A DNA stretch of 64,000 nucleotides from NCBI RefSeq assembly GCF_006442815.1, contig NZ_VFVL01000007.1:124001-188000 (forward strand), read 5' to 3'. Shown here one piece after another: positions 7,499 through 16,570 of this stretch. Source of the DNA: Mesorhizobium sp. B2-4-3. GTDB lineage: Bacteria; Pseudomonadota; Alphaproteobacteria; Rhizobiales; Rhizobiaceae. The number at the start of each line of letters is the position of its first letter. Position 1 is the stretch's first letter. The notes under the pieces are model-generated. The model made no database searches, had not been told where the DNA came from, and saw nothing but the letters and a program-made list of their open reading frames with translations. The position numbers and the translations under genes are program-made.

Positions 7499-8566
7499 CT
7501 AGCCGATCCGAACGCCACTCTTGGGATCGAACAGATGCAGCGCAGCCGGATCGGCGGCTAGACGGATGGTGTCGCCGGGCCTGACGTCGCTGCGACCCAT
7601 GACGAAGACGCAGACCTGCTGGTTGGCCAGCCGGACATAAAACTGCGTCGACAGGCCGAGCGGCTCGACCACCTCGACCTCGGCCTTCAGCGCGCCGTCA
7701 TCGGCCAGCCTGATGTGCTCGGGCCGCAGACCGATGGTCAGCGCATCGCCGTCCTGCAGTGGCAGACCGTCCGGCAATCTGAGCTTCTGGCCGTCGGCGA
7801 GCACGGCATCGACCTTGCCGCCCCTGGCGACCTTAGCCGGCAGGAAATTCATGCCGGGGGAGCCAATGAAGCCGGCGACGAAAGTGTTGGCGGGCCGGTC
7901 GTAAAGCTCGAGCGGACGGCCGACCTGCTGAACATAGCCGTCATGCATGACGACGATGCGGTCGGCCATGGTCATCGCCTCGACCTGGTCGTGGGTGACG
8001 TAGACCGAGGTGGTCTTGAGCTGCTGGTGCAGCGCCTTGATCTCGGCACGCATATGGACACGCAATTTGGCGTCGAGGTTGGAGAGCGGCTCATCGAACA
8101 GAAAAACTTTCGGATCGCGCACGATGGCGCGGCCCATGGCGACGCGCTGACGCTGGCCGCCGGAGAGCTGGCGCGGCAGGCGGCCGAGATAGACGTCGAG
8201 GCCGAGCCGCTTGGCGGCGGCACCGACCCTGCCGTCGATCGTCGTCTTCTCGGCCTTCTTCAGCAGCAGGCTGAAGCCCATGTTGGAGGAGACGTCCATA
8301 TGGGGATAGAGCGCGTAGGACTGGAACACCATGGCGATGTCGCGGTCCTTGGGCGCGACGTCGTTGACCAGCCGCTCGCCGATATGGATCTCACCGCCGG
8401 TGACCTCTTCGAGGCCTGCGATCATGCGCAGCAGCGTGGACTTGCCGCAGCCGGACGGGCCGACCAGCACGACGAACTCGCCATCGGCGATCTCGAGGTC
8501 GACGCCATGCAGGATGCGCAGCGCGCCATAATCCTTCTCGACGTTTTGCAGCGTGACGGAAGCCAT
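7499..8566 (-). CDS. CUT1 sugar ABC transporter ATPase (MalK/UgpC/MsmX type)
   Basis: A 355-residue ATPase with Walker A GPSGCGKST (36-44), signature LSGGQ (134-138), Walker B FLFDEP (155-160) and the H-loop VTHDQ, followed by a C-terminal TOBE/OB regulatory region that contains IGLRPEHIRL. This is the MalK-type subunit that powers binding-protein-dependent uptake of sugars or related solutes. It is the last clear gene of the operon 13756-7499, four bases after the second permease. Proteins of this type can serve several permease pairs, so it may also energise the ATPase-less transporter at 16571-19661. Confidence 0.92.
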   Translation of the reverse strand: MASVTLQNVEKDYGALRILHGVDLEIADGEFVVLVGPSGCGKSTLLRMIAGLEEVTGGEIHIGERLVNDVAPKDRDIAMVFQSYALYPHMDVSSNMGFSLLLKKAEKTTIDGRVGAAAKRLGLDVYLGRLPRQLSGGQRQRVAMGRAIVRDPKVFLFDEPLSNLDAKLRVHMRAEIKALHQQLKTTSVYVTHDQVEAMTMADRIVVMHDGYVQQVGRPLELYDRPANTFVAGFIGSPGMNFLPAKVARGGKVDAVLADGQKLRLPDGLPLQDGDALTIGLRPEHIRLADDGALKAEVEVVEPLGLSTQFYVRLANQQVCVFVMGRSDVRPGDTIRLAADPAALHLFDPKSGVRIG

Positions 8567-8569
8567 CTT

Positions 8570-9418
8570 TTATCCTTTGACCGCGCCGGCGGTGAGACCG
8601 GTGACGAGATAGCGTTGCAGGAAGGCAAAGAAGATGCAGACCGGGATCAGCGCCAGGATGGAGGCCGCCATCATCTGCCCCCAGTCGACGGCGAACTTGC
8701 CGATGAAGGTGAGCAGGCCGACGGCAAAAGTCTTCTGCTCGTCGCTGGAGATCAGCATCAGCGCGAACAGCAATTCGCTCCAGGCGGCGGTGAAGACGAA
8801 GCCCAGCGTGGCGCCCATGCCGGGCAAAGTGAGCGGCACGATCACCCGGCGCATCGCCTGGGCGCGCGTACAGCCGTCGATCATCGCGGCCTCCTCAAGA
8901 TCCCTCGGGATGCCGTCGAAGAAGGACTGCATGAGGAAAGTGGCGAAGGCGGTGTTGAAGGCGGTGTAGATGATGATCAGTCCGATCAGGCTGTTGGTCA
9001 GGCCGAGATCGCCCATGATCCGGTAGATCGGCGGGATGACCATGACCAGCGGGAAGGTCTGGGTCAGCAATAGCAGGATCGCCAAAGTCGCCTTGCCTCG
9101 GAAGGTGAAGCGCGACATGGCGTAGCCGGCGAGCGTGGCGATGACGGTGACAAAGGCGGCCGTCGACACCGAGACGATGACGCTGTTGAGGAAATAGCGC
9201 GGGAAGTCGGAGGCTTCGAGCACGGTGACGAAGTTCTGGAAGGTCGTCTGCGACGGCCAAAAGGTGATGCCTTCCGAATAGAGCAGGCGCTCCGGCGTCA
9301 CCGAGATCTTCAGCGTCCAGAAGATCGGGAACAGCGCGAAGATCACGTAAGCCGCGACCGCAGCGTAGAGCCCGATGCCGCCGACGATGCGCGAGGAGGT
9401 GGAGCGACCGGCGATCAT
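8570..9418 (-). CDS. CUT1 ABC transporter permease (MalG type)
   Basis: This 282-residue inner-membrane subunit has six predicted spans and the EAA loop that docks on the ATPase (EEAAMIDGCTRAQAMRRVIVPLTLPG, around residues 188-213). It ends in AGAVKG, as MalG-type permeases do. The ATG at 9418 overlaps the TGA of the upstream permease (ATGA overlap), so the pair is translationally coupled; longer upstream starts would run through the neighbour's frame. Confidence 0.9.
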   Translation of the reverse strand: MIAGRSTSSRIVGGIGLYAAVAAYVIFALFPIFWTLKISVTPERLLYSEGITFWPSQTTFQNFVTVLEASDFPRYFLNSVIVSVSTAAFVTVIATLAGYAMSRFTFRGKATLAILLLLTQTFPLVMVIPPIYRIMGDLGLTNSLIGLIIIYTAFNTAFATFLMQSFFDGIPRDLEEAAMIDGCTRAQAMRRVIVPLTLPGMGATLGFVFTAAWSELLFALMLISSDEQKTFAVGLLTFIGKFAVDWGQMMAASILALIPVCIFFAFLQRYLVTGLTAGAVKG

Positions 9419-10341
9419 CAGACGTGCCTCACCAGCGTGCGGCGGATGGCGATCAGCCCGATGGCGTAGACAATGAGCAGCACCAGAAGCAGCACGGCAA
9501 CCGCCGATGCATAGCCCTTGTCGAGCGACTTGAAGGCGCTGACATAGATGTAGACCGGCACCGTGCTGGTCGAGCCGGCCGGTCCACCCTCGGTCATGAC
9601 GAAGATCAGGTCGGCGAAGGTGGCGATCCAGATGGTGCGCAGCATGACCGTGATGACGATGGTCGGCGCCAGGAAAGGCAGCGTCACCTTGGTGAAGCGC
9701 TGCCATGGCGAGGCGCCGTCGATGGCGGCCGCCTCATGCAATTCGGAGGGGATCGACTTCAGCGCGGCAAGCAGCGTTATGGCGAAGAACGGGATGCCGA
9801 ACCAGATGTTGGCGACGATCGGCCCCCACATGGCGGTGGCCGGATCCGATAGCACATTGGTCGGCTCGGCCTTGAGGCCAAGCGCGAACAGCCAATGCGG
9901 CAACGGCCCGATGATCGGGTTGAACAGCCAGGCCCAGGTGAGGCCGGAGAGGAAGGACGGCACGGCCCAGGGCAGGAAGACAACGGCCTGCACGACCTTG
10001 CGGCCGTAGAACGGCTTGTCGAGCAGCAATGCGAGACCCAACCCCAGAAAGAACTGGAAGAACAGGCTGGCGACCGTCCACCACAGCGTGTTGATCAGCG
10101 CCTGACCGAGCACCTGGTCGGAGAGCATCGCCTGGTATTGGGCAAGGCCGACATATTGCGACTTGAAGGCCGAGAACTTGCGGAACGAGTAGGAGATGCC
10201 GATGATCAGCGGCACCAGCAGCACCAGGACCAGCAGGACGATAGCCGGCGAAAGATAAAGCCAGGGCTCGATCGCGGCCTTGCTCAGCCGCTTCCTGCGC
10301 GGCGGGGCGGCGGATCGGATTTCGGAGACGGCGTAGGTCAT
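9418..10341 (-). CDS. CUT1 ABC transporter permease (MalF type)
   Basis: A 307-residue permease with six membrane spans and the EAA motif HEAAAIDGASPWQRFTKVTLP. It pairs with the MalG-type subunit that follows. It is separated from the binding-protein gene by about 180 bases holding a long hairpin (10391-10521). Confidence 0.9.
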   Translation of the reverse strand: MTYAVSEIRSAAPPRRKRLSKAAIEPWLYLSPAIVLLVLVLLVPLIIGISYSFRKFSAFKSQYVGLAQYQAMLSDQVLGQALINTLWWTVASLFFQFFLGLGLALLLDKPFYGRKVVQAVVFLPWAVPSFLSGLTWAWLFNPIIGPLPHWLFALGLKAEPTNVLSDPATAMWGPIVANIWFGIPFFAITLLAALKSIPSELHEAAAIDGASPWQRFTKVTLPFLAPTIVITVMLRTIWIATFADLIFVMTEGGPAGSTSTVPVYIYVSAFKSLDKGYASAVAVLLLVLLIVYAIGLIAIRRTLVRHV

Positions 10342-10390
10342 ACGGATAGCTTCGTTCTGTTGGATGGGATGAGCCAGCTACGGCGACGGC

Positions 10391-10521
10391 CTCCTTCTCC
10401 CCGTTCACGGGGAGGAGGTGTCACGAAGTGACGGATGAGGGGCGGCGCCACACTTTCGTTGGTTCGCGCTGCCCCTCATCTGCCTGCCGGCATCTTCTCC
10501 CCGTGAACGGGGAGAAGGAGG
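10391..10521. repeat. Long inverted repeat between binding protein and permease
   Basis: CTCCTTCTCCCCGTTCACGG at 10391 is answered by its complement at 10500-10520 (CCCGTGAACGGGGAGAAGGA). The interior carries TCACGAAGTGA and GATGAGGGG/CCCCTCATC pairs, so the RNA could fold into a branched rod. It looks like a REP-type element. The unit TGCCGGCATCTTCTCCCC recurs in altered form at 51275. It begins directly after the stop of the binding-protein gene, where it could stabilise that part of the message. Confidence 0.75.
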
Positions 10522-11799
10522 CTACTTCTTGTTTTTCGCCAGCCAGTCCTGCTGTTCCTTGGTCAGGAACTTGGCCCATTCGTCGGCCACATCCTTGGCC
10601 GGCTTCTGGCCGAGCAGCACTTCCTGAAAATTCTTGATCGCCACCTGGTCGACGAAGTTGCCGAGATTTTCCAGATGTGTCGGCGGCGTCACCATTTCGT
10701 ACTTCGAGCTGTCGCTGAGCTCAGTGAACCAGCCCTTGAACTGCTCGGTCTTGAAATGCGCGTCCTGGTCGGCACCGTTGTGGATCGGCACGACGCCGAC
10801 TTCCTTGGCCCATTCCAGATTGTCCTTGGGCGACAAAAGCGTCGCCATCAGCTTCCAGGCTTCGTCCTTGTGCTGGGAGTTGGCGAACATCGCCCAGCCG
10901 GCATAGCCAAGCGTCGGATAGGATTTGCCGCTCGGCCCGACCGGCAACGGCGCAACCGCGAAGTCGTCGGCGCTCATCTTGTCGGCGATGCCGAGCAGCG
11001 CGTCCGGGTCCTGGTTGAGCATGGCGCAAGTGCCGGAATAGAATCCGGTCACCGTTTCGTTGAAGCCCCAGCTCACCGCGTCCTTCGGCGCCAGGCCGTT
11101 CTTGTACATGTCGGCCAGCATCTGCAGGCCCTTGACCGAGCCTTCATCGTTGATGGTCGAGACACCGTCGTCGGTGAAGTAGCCGCCCTTGCCGTCGGCG
11201 ATGTTCATGAACATGTGCATGCCGTTGAAGGCGCCGGGACCACCGCGCAGGCAGTAGCCATATTTGCCGGGGATGGCCGATATCTTCTTGGAATCGGCGA
11301 CGAACTCATCGAGCGTCGCCGGCGGGCCGTCGAGACCGGCTTCCTTGAACAGCTTCTTGTTCCAGAACAGCGCGTTCACATAGTAGCCGTAGGGGATCAT
11401 GAACTGCGTGTTGTTGACGGTCGAGCCGAACTGCTTGGCGCGGTCGCCGAGCGTCTTGGCGTCGTCCCACTTGGCCATGTAAGGGCCGAGATCCTCGAGC
11501 TGGGCATTGTTGGCATAGAGGCCCATCCAGCGTTCCGGCATCTCGACGACGTCGGGCGTATCGCCGGCCTGCACCATGGTGAGGAACTTCTCGAAGGCCT
11601 GGCCCCAGGGCAGCGAGACCACCTCGACCTTGATGCCCGGATTGGCGGTCTCGAATTCGGCGATCTGCTTCTTCAGGAATTCGGTGCGCGGCGGGCTGGT
11701 GATGACCTCGACCAGCTTGATGGTGGTGTCGGCCAGCGCGCCGCTGGCGGAAATCGCCAGGCCGGCGACGGCGGCAAGCATGAAGGTCAGTCTTTTCAT
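10522..11799 (-). CDS. CUT1 ABC transporter solute-binding protein
   Basis: A 425-residue periplasmic binding protein of the sugar-binding family 1. It has a Sec signal peptide (MKRLTFMLAAVAGLAISASG ALAD) and conserved elements such as GDTPDVVEMPERW, YALFWNKKLFKEAGLDGPPAT-like and GYAGWAMF. The ATG at 11799 has GGGAG eight bases upstream and leads directly into the signal peptide, so it is preferred over the one at 11814. It follows the PLP lyase gene by 26 bases in the same operon. The ligand is not evident; the co-encoded lyase hints at something carrying sulfur or an amino group. Confidence 0.9.
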   Translation of the reverse strand: MKRLTFMLAAVAGLAISASGALADTTIKLVEVITSPPRTEFLKKQIAEFETANPGIKVEVVSLPWGQAFEKFLTMVQAGDTPDVVEMPERWMGLYANNAQLEDLGPYMAKWDDAKTLGDRAKQFGSTVNNTQFMIPYGYYVNALFWNKKLFKEAGLDGPPATLDEFVADSKKISAIPGKYGYCLRGGPGAFNGMHMFMNIADGKGGYFTDDGVSTINDEGSVKGLQMLADMYKNGLAPKDAVSWGFNETVTGFYSGTCAMLNQDPDALLGIADKMSADDFAVAPLPVGPSGKSYPTLGYAGWAMFANSQHKDEAWKLMATLLSPKDNLEWAKEVGVVPIHNGADQDAHFKTEQFKGWFTELSDSSKYEMVTPPTHLENLGNFVDQVAIKNFQEVLLGQKPAKDVADEWAKFLTKEQQDWLAKNKK

Positions 11800-11825
11800 G
11801 TTCAGGACTCCCATTTTTTGACCAG

Positions 11826-13028
11826 TTATTTTTTTGACCTGTCGAAAGCCTGGGCGATGTCGGCCCAGAGGTCCTCGACATTTTCCAATCCGACATTGAA
11901 GCGGATGGTTCGGGGGCTGACGCCGAAGCGCGCCATCGAATTGATGCCCGGCGTCTGCTCGAGCGAGGCCTTGGCCGGCACGACCAGGCTTTCATGGCCG
12001 CCCCAGCTGACGCCGATGCGGAAGAGCTTCAGCGCATCGACGAAAGCAGGGATATCGACATCCTCGGTGACCTCGAAGGAGAACAGCCCGGCATAGCCGG
12101 CAAGCGTCTTCTTGCCGGGGTGGTTCGAATAGGCAGGATGGTTGACTCGCTCGACCTTGCCGTGCGCCTTCAGCCGCTCGGCAATCGTAAGTCCGCTCTT
12201 CATGTGATGCGGCAAGCGCAGCGGCAGCGTGCGCAGCCCGCGCAGCAGCAGCCAGCCTTCGAAGGGCGACAGCTTGCCGCCAAGCTGCGAATAGGTCTGT
12301 TCGTTGATGTGCTTGATATGGGCGGCGGAGCCGGCCACCACGCCGGCGACGGTGTCGCTGTGGCCGCTCAGATATTTCGAGGCCGAATGCAGCACCAGGT
12401 CGACGCCATGCGAAATCGGCTTCTGGAAGACAGGCGTCGCCCAGGAATTGTCAATGGTGGTGACGATGCCCAGCTCCTTCGCCAGCCGCGTCAGATGCTC
12501 CAGGTCCTGCAGCTCGAACAGCATCGAGGTCGGGCTTTCGAGATAGAGCAGCTTGGCGCCGGGAAGTGCCGCGGCAACCGCGTCGGGGTCGGCGCCGTCG
12601 ACATAGTCGACCTTGATGTTGAGGCGCGGGAACAGCCGCTCGAACAGCCGGTAGGCGTCGCCATAGCAGTTGCGCACGGCAACGATGCGCTCGCCGGCGC
12701 CGACAAAGGCGAGCAGCGTGGCGCTGATCGCCGCCATGCCGCTGGAAAAGCCGCGCGCGGCCTCGGCGCCTTCCAAGGCGGCGACACGGGCCTCGAACTC
12801 CATCACCGTCGGATTGTCGCCGCGCGAGTAGATCGGCTGCTTTCTCCGGCCGGCAAAGGTGTCGGCCATGTCGGCGTAACTGGCGAAGGTGAACAGCGAC
12901 GTCTGGTAGATCGGCGGCACCACCGCGCCGCCGGGGAACGGCTCGTCATGCGCCAGAAGCGTCGCCGCCTCGCCGAGATAGTCGCTGGCCATCGAGGCCG
13001 TATCGAAGGTGTTGGGCTGCTCGTTCAT
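11826..13028 (-). CDS. PLP-dependent Cys/Met-metabolism lyase (cystathionine beta-lyase-like)
   Basis: A 400-residue trans-sulfuration family enzyme. The PLP lysine lies in HSASKYLSGHSD, the phosphate-binding segment is FSSGMAAISA, and the tyrosine/arginine motif is YSRGDNPTVMEFE. Relatives cleave or build C-S bonds (cystathionine beta-lyase, gamma-lyase, gamma-synthase). Which reaction applies cannot be fixed from sequence. It overlaps the regulator upstream by four bases and precedes a CUT1 transporter, so it probably acts on the imported compound rather than in core methionine synthesis. Confidence 0.85.
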   Translation of the reverse strand: MNEQPNTFDTASMASDYLGEAATLLAHDEPFPGGAVVPPIYQTSLFTFASYADMADTFAGRRKQPIYSRGDNPTVMEFEARVAALEGAEAARGFSSGMAAISATLLAFVGAGERIVAVRNCYGDAYRLFERLFPRLNIKVDYVDGADPDAVAAALPGAKLLYLESPTSMLFELQDLEHLTRLAKELGIVTTIDNSWATPVFQKPISHGVDLVLHSASKYLSGHSDTVAGVVAGSAAHIKHINEQTYSQLGGKLSPFEGWLLLRGLRTLPLRLPHHMKSGLTIAERLKAHGKVERVNHPAYSNHPGKKTLAGYAGLFSFEVTEDVDIPAFVDALKLFRIGVSWGGHESLVVPAKASLEQTPGINSMARFGVSPRTIRFNVGLENVEDLWADIAQAFDRSKK

Positions 13029-13756
13029 CTGCGGTCCGAAAGTTTGAGGTTGGCGGCACCGCGTTTCAGATCGTCCTCGACGGTGGCGATGAGCTTCAGC
13101 GCCTCGGCGCGGGCGCCCTCGGGATCATGCGCGGCGATGCGGTCGAAGATGGTGCGGTGATAGGGGAAGCTGGCATGGCCGAAGTCGCGCACGCCGAGCG
13201 GATGCTCCCAGAAGCGGTGGAACAGCTCGTGCATGGCACTGATGATCTGCTCGAACAGCGGATTGCCCGAGGCGCGGTAGACAGCCTGGTGGAATTCCCA
13301 ATCCTCTTCCGAGGACATGCCGGCGCGGGTGCGGAAAGCATCTTCCATGATGCCGAGCTTGCGCTCGATCTCGGCGATCTCGGCCTTGCCGGCGCGGATG
13401 GCGCAAAGCGCCGCCGCCTCGGCCTCCAGCGCCCGGCGGATCTCCAGCGTGCGCATCAGGCCGGCGAAATCATTGCCGCCGGCCAATGTCAGCGGCATGT
13501 GCAGCATGTCGGGCGAGACGGCGGCCTTGAGATAGGTGCCCGAGCCCTGCCGCCGTTCGACAAGGCCGAGACCCTCCCATCGTGTCAGCGCCTCGCGCAC
13601 CGTGTTGCGGCTGACCTTGAGGCGTTCAGCCAGGATGCGCTCTGTCGGCAGTTTTTCGCCCGGGCCAAGAGCCTCCTGCCGCACGAAGCCCACCAACGCC
13701 TTCAGAACCGCGTCGTCGCGAGCCATGGTCTGGATGGGAGGCAGGAAATCGGTCAC
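13025..13756 (-). CDS. GntR-family regulator, FadR/FCD subgroup
   Basis: This 243-residue protein has an N-terminal winged helix (GEKLPTERILAERLKVSRNTVREALTRWEGLGLVERRQGSGTYL) and a C-terminal all-helical FCD ligand domain with the metal-site histidines (EFHQAVYRAS, HELFHRFWEH, HRTIFDRIAAHD). It starts at a GTG at 13756. It is the first gene of the lyase-transporter operon and lies just downstream of a perfect GntR-type operator (13782-13792), so it probably represses its own operon until the imported compound or a metabolite binds. Confidence 0.9.
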   Translation of the reverse strand: MTDFLPPIQTMARDDAVLKALVGFVRQEALGPGEKLPTERILAERLKVSRNTVREALTRWEGLGLVERRQGSGTYLKAAVSPDMLHMPLTLAGGNDFAGLMRTLEIRRALEAEAAALCAIRAGKAEIAEIERKLGIMEDAFRTRAGMSSEEDWEFHQAVYRASGNPLFEQIISAMHELFHRFWEHPLGVRDFGHASFPYHRTIFDRIAAHDPEGARAEALKLIATVEDDLKRGAANLKLSDRR

Positions 13757-13781
13757 GCCGGCTGAGCCTAAAGTGGTTCAA

Positions 13782-13792
13782 TGGTCCAACCA
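13782..13792. promoter_or_regulatory. FadR/GntR operator of the lyase-transporter operon
   Basis: TGGTCCAACCA is a perfect palindrome that matches the FCD-GntR consensus TNGTNNNACNA exactly. It is 26 bases upstream of the regulator's GTG start, where it would block transcription. A partial second site (TGGTTCA) lies next to it at 13774. Confidence 0.65.
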
Positions 13793-13877
13793 ATTTCTGC
13801 ACAGGTGGAAAGATGAGTCAACAGTCGAAATAGGCTGGGCTGAACAGCGCGGATATGCGCCATCCAGCCCGGCGTTT

Positions 13878-14585
13878 TCAGGCGCGGATACGCGCCGGCG
13901 TGGCCGCCGAGCGCTCTTCGCGCCAGCGAGCGAACATTTCCTCGCGAACGCGCCTCGAACCCGAAAGCCGCTCCTTTGCTTCCGCCAGGACAGAAGGCGA
14001 AGCTTCGGCGGGCGTGCCGGAGCGAAAGGGAGGCGCCGGCGCATATTCGAGCGAGAGCTGCACGATCTCCGCTTCGACCTGTCCGAGCAGCCTTGCGACC
14101 AGTGTCAGTCCGAAATCGATGCCCGAGGTGACACCGCCGGCGGTGATCAGCTTGCCGTCCTCGACGATCCGCGCATCGACAGGGATCGCGCCGAACTCTT
14201 CAAGGAAATCATGCGCATACCAGTGCGTCGTGGCCCGCTTGCCCTTGAGCAGCCCGGCCGCGCCGAGCACCAGGGCGCCGCTGCATACCGAGGTGATGTA
14301 GCGCGCCTGCGCGGCCCGCTCCCGGACGAAATCGAGAACCGCCTGGTCTTCCAGCAGCGCGTTGACGCCGCCACCGCCTGGAATGCACAGCACGTCGAGG
14401 GGCGGGCAATCGTCGAAGGTCGCTGTCGGGGTGAGGGAAAGCCGCGTCGACGACGTCACCGGATTGCGATCCTTCCAGATCAATTCCACCTCCGCGCCCT
14501 TGACCGTTGCCATGACCTCATAAGGCCCGGTGAGGTCGAGCTGCTGGACGTTGGGGAATACGAGAATGCCGAAACGAAGGGACAT
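13878..14585 (-). CDS. DJ-1/PfpI family protein (isonitrile hydratase-like)
   Basis: A 235-residue protein with the nucleophile elbow SVCSGALVLG (Cys at about residue 101) and VLCIPGGGGVNAL, the glutamine-amidotransferase-like fold. The strand FPNVQQLDLTGPYEVM and the motif GGVTSGIDFGLTLV match isonitrile hydratase InhA and the ligand domain of GlxA regulators. An enzyme hydrating isonitriles to formamides is possible but not proved. The C-terminal tail is Arg-rich and may be a local extension. It is transcribed divergently from a GlxA-type regulator 101 bases away. Confidence 0.78.
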   Translation of the reverse strand: MSLRFGILVFPNVQQLDLTGPYEVMATVKGAEVELIWKDRNPVTSSTRLSLTPTATFDDCPPLDVLCIPGGGGVNALLEDQAVLDFVRERAAQARYITSVCSGALVLGAAGLLKGKRATTHWYAHDFLEEFGAIPVDARIVEDGKLITAGGVTSGIDFGLTLVARLLGQVEAEIVQLSLEYAPAPPFRSGTPAEASPSVLAEAKERLSGSRRVREEMFARWREERSAATPARIRA

Positions 14586-14686
14586 GGAAATCTCCGTGAG
14601 TTGACTCGAGGCAAGTTGACTTGGGGCAATCTAAGGCATCATGCTTTGGCACGATCGCCATTCATCCCTCGTTTCAGGCCAAACCC

Positions 14687-15634
14687 ATGCGCCGCATCGA
14701 AATCCTCGGCTATCCCGACATACAGCTCCTCGATGTCAGCGGGCCGCTTCAGGTTTTCGCCAGCGCCAACGACTTCAGGACGCAGGCCGGCGAAGCGGCC
14801 GCCTATGACGTCGTCGTCGTCGCCACGTCGCCGAGGATCAGGACATCGTCCGGTCTCGTGCTGGAGGCCGCGGCGCTCCCCGCGCACGGGCTCGAGATCG
14901 ACACGCTGATCGTGCCAGGCGGGTGGGGCGTCAACGCGGCCTGCGAAGACCTTGAGTTGGTGCAGTGGATCATCGGCCGCTCGCGCGATGCCGTGCGAAC
15001 AGCTTCCGTCTGCAGCGGCGCCATGCTGCTGGCTCAGGCAGGCCTGCTCGACGGCCGTCGCGCGGTTACCCATTGGGGCCGCTGCGCGGAGTTCGCCCGG
15101 CGCTTTCCGGCGGTTCGGCTCGAACCCGACCCGATCTTCGTTCGCGACGGCAATGTCTGGACCTCCGCAGGCGTGACGGCTGGCATCGACCTTGCGCTTT
15201 CCTTCGTCGAGGCCGACCTTGGCCGTCGCATGGCGCTGGCGGTGGCACGCGAGCTGGTCGTTTTCCTGAAACGCCCCGGCGGCCAGGCTCAGTTCAGCCA
15301 GACCCTCAAGCTGCAGGAAGGCGACGGGCGCTTCGACCGGCTGCATGGCTGGATCCTGGACAATCTGAACGGCGACCTGTCGCTGGAGCAGTTGGCCGAG
15401 CACGCCAATATGAGCCGGCGCAGTTTCTCTCGGCATTATCAGGAAGCGACCGGGCGGACGCCCGCCCGCGCCATCGAGGAGATCCGGATCGAGGCGGCGC
15501 GGCGGATGCTGGAGCGGGGGCAGACGGTCAGCCAGACGGCGCGGCGCTGCGGCTTCGGCTCCGAGGAAACGATGCGGCGCGGCTTTCTACGCGTCCTCGG
15601 CACCAACCCGCGCGACTACCGCGAGCGTTTCTGA
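14687..15634 (+). CDS. GlxA-type AraC-family transcription regulator
   Basis: A 315-residue regulator. The N-terminal DJ-1/PfpI-like domain (residues 1-175, SVCSGAMLLAQAG) is followed by two helix-turn-helices of the AraC family (LSLEQLAEHANMSRRSFSRHY and VSQTARRCGFGSEETMRRGF). The ATG at 14687 starts directly at the first strand MRRIEILGYPDIQLLDV, whereas the one at 14621 adds unrelated residues. The divergent neighbour carries the same type of domain as an enzyme, so the regulator probably controls it. Confidence 0.85.
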   Translation: MRRIEILGYPDIQLLDVSGPLQVFASANDFRTQAGEAAAYDVVVVATSPRIRTSSGLVLEAAALPAHGLEIDTLIVPGGWGVNAACEDLELVQWIIGRSRDAVRTASVCSGAMLLAQAGLLDGRRAVTHWGRCAEFARRFPAVRLEPDPIFVRDGNVWTSAGVTAGIDLALSFVEADLGRRMALAVARELVVFLKRPGGQAQFSQTLKLQEGDGRFDRLHGWILDNLNGDLSLEQLAEHANMSRRSFSRHYQEATGRTPARAIEEIRIEAARRMLERGQTVSQTARRCGFGSEETMRRGFLRVLGTNPRDYRERF

Positions 15635-15668
15635 TCGCGATAATCGGACGTGCGTTTCGTGATCTCCG

Positions 15669-16568
15669 TTACCGCGGATCTTTCGTGACGCCGCACGACA
15701 ATGTCATCGAGACGGCCATGCCCTGCCCGGGTGCGAGCACCGTCAGGCCACCGAAATCCGGCAGGTTGTGACCGTTGGCCGAGTGGCTCATCGGCTCGAA
15801 GCAGAAGAAATCCTCGCGGTAGTCCGGATCGAATTCTCTGTCGGAGACGAAAAGGAAATAGCGCGAAAGCGCCGGGGCGGTTTCGATCTCGAGCCGCATA
15901 TGCTGTTCAGGCCAGACGACGGAGGCCGCACCGTCCCAACCTTCAAAACCGTTGTTGACCCACCGACGCGGCAGCATTCTCGGGTGCTTGAAATCAAGCG
16001 CCTCGGGCACCGGGGTGCGAGTGTCCGGGAGCCAGCCCGCTTTTTCGGTCCAACAGGCCGTCGCCGGCGCCGCGAGCGTGGTTGCCGGCGTCAGCGGAAA
16101 ATAGGGATGCCAGCCGAGCCCGAACGGCATCGGCCGCTCGCCAAGATTCGTCACGCCAAGGATCGCCCTAAAACTCGGCCCTTCGCATTGGAAGCGTTGC
16201 GTGGCGCGATAGCGGTAAAGCTCGCCCTCAAATTCGAAGGACAGCGATGCCTCGGCGTCGCCGCGATCATCAATGGTCCAGTCGCCAAGCCAGCCATCGC
16301 CGTGCAGGTAGTGCTTGTCCCAAGGCGTGTTGGGCTTCAGGTGATACTCGGTCCGATCGAACAGAAAGCGATTGCCTTCCACCCTGTTGCCGAAAGGCAC
16401 GAGGGGAAAACAACCGGCCTTTAGCGGATCTCGATCCGGACCTTCAGGCGGCGGGCGCAGCAGCGGTTGCCAGCCGTCGCCGAGATCGGCCTCGAGCCGC
16501 CAGATAGTCCCGCCTTGCGTCGAGAGCACGCAGCGAAGGCTCTCGCTGGCGATCTCGATGTCGGCCAT
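15669..16568 (-). CDS. Aldose 1-epimerase family protein
   Basis: A 299-residue galactose-mutarotase-like protein: GNRVEGNRF (conserved Asn-Arg), HYLHGDGW with the catalytic-type His, the second site GLGWHPYFPL and CFEPMSHSANGHNL. It interconverts anomers of an aldose or acts on a related sugar. It starts two bases after the permease stop and closes the operon 23998-15669, so it probably handles the sugar imported by the two transporters encoded there. The converging regulator gene ends 34 bases away with no clear terminator. Confidence 0.85.
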   Translation of the reverse strand: MADIEIASESLRCVLSTQGGTIWRLEADLGDGWQPLLRPPPEGPDRDPLKAGCFPLVPFGNRVEGNRFLFDRTEYHLKPNTPWDKHYLHGDGWLGDWTIDDRGDAEASLSFEFEGELYRYRATQRFQCEGPSFRAILGVTNLGERPMPFGLGWHPYFPLTPATTLAAPATACWTEKAGWLPDTRTPVPEALDFKHPRMLPRRWVNNGFEGWDGAASVVWPEQHMRLEIETAPALSRYFLFVSDREFDPDYREDFFCFEPMSHSANGHNLPDFGGLTVLAPGQGMAVSMTLSCGVTKDPR

Positions 16569-16570
16569 CG

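Noticed and set aside
10391..10521. Possible CRISPR-like or terminator element
   Set aside because: Only one pair of inverted arms, no spaced direct repeats, and no U-run after the stem on the transcribed strand; better read as a REP-type hairpin.
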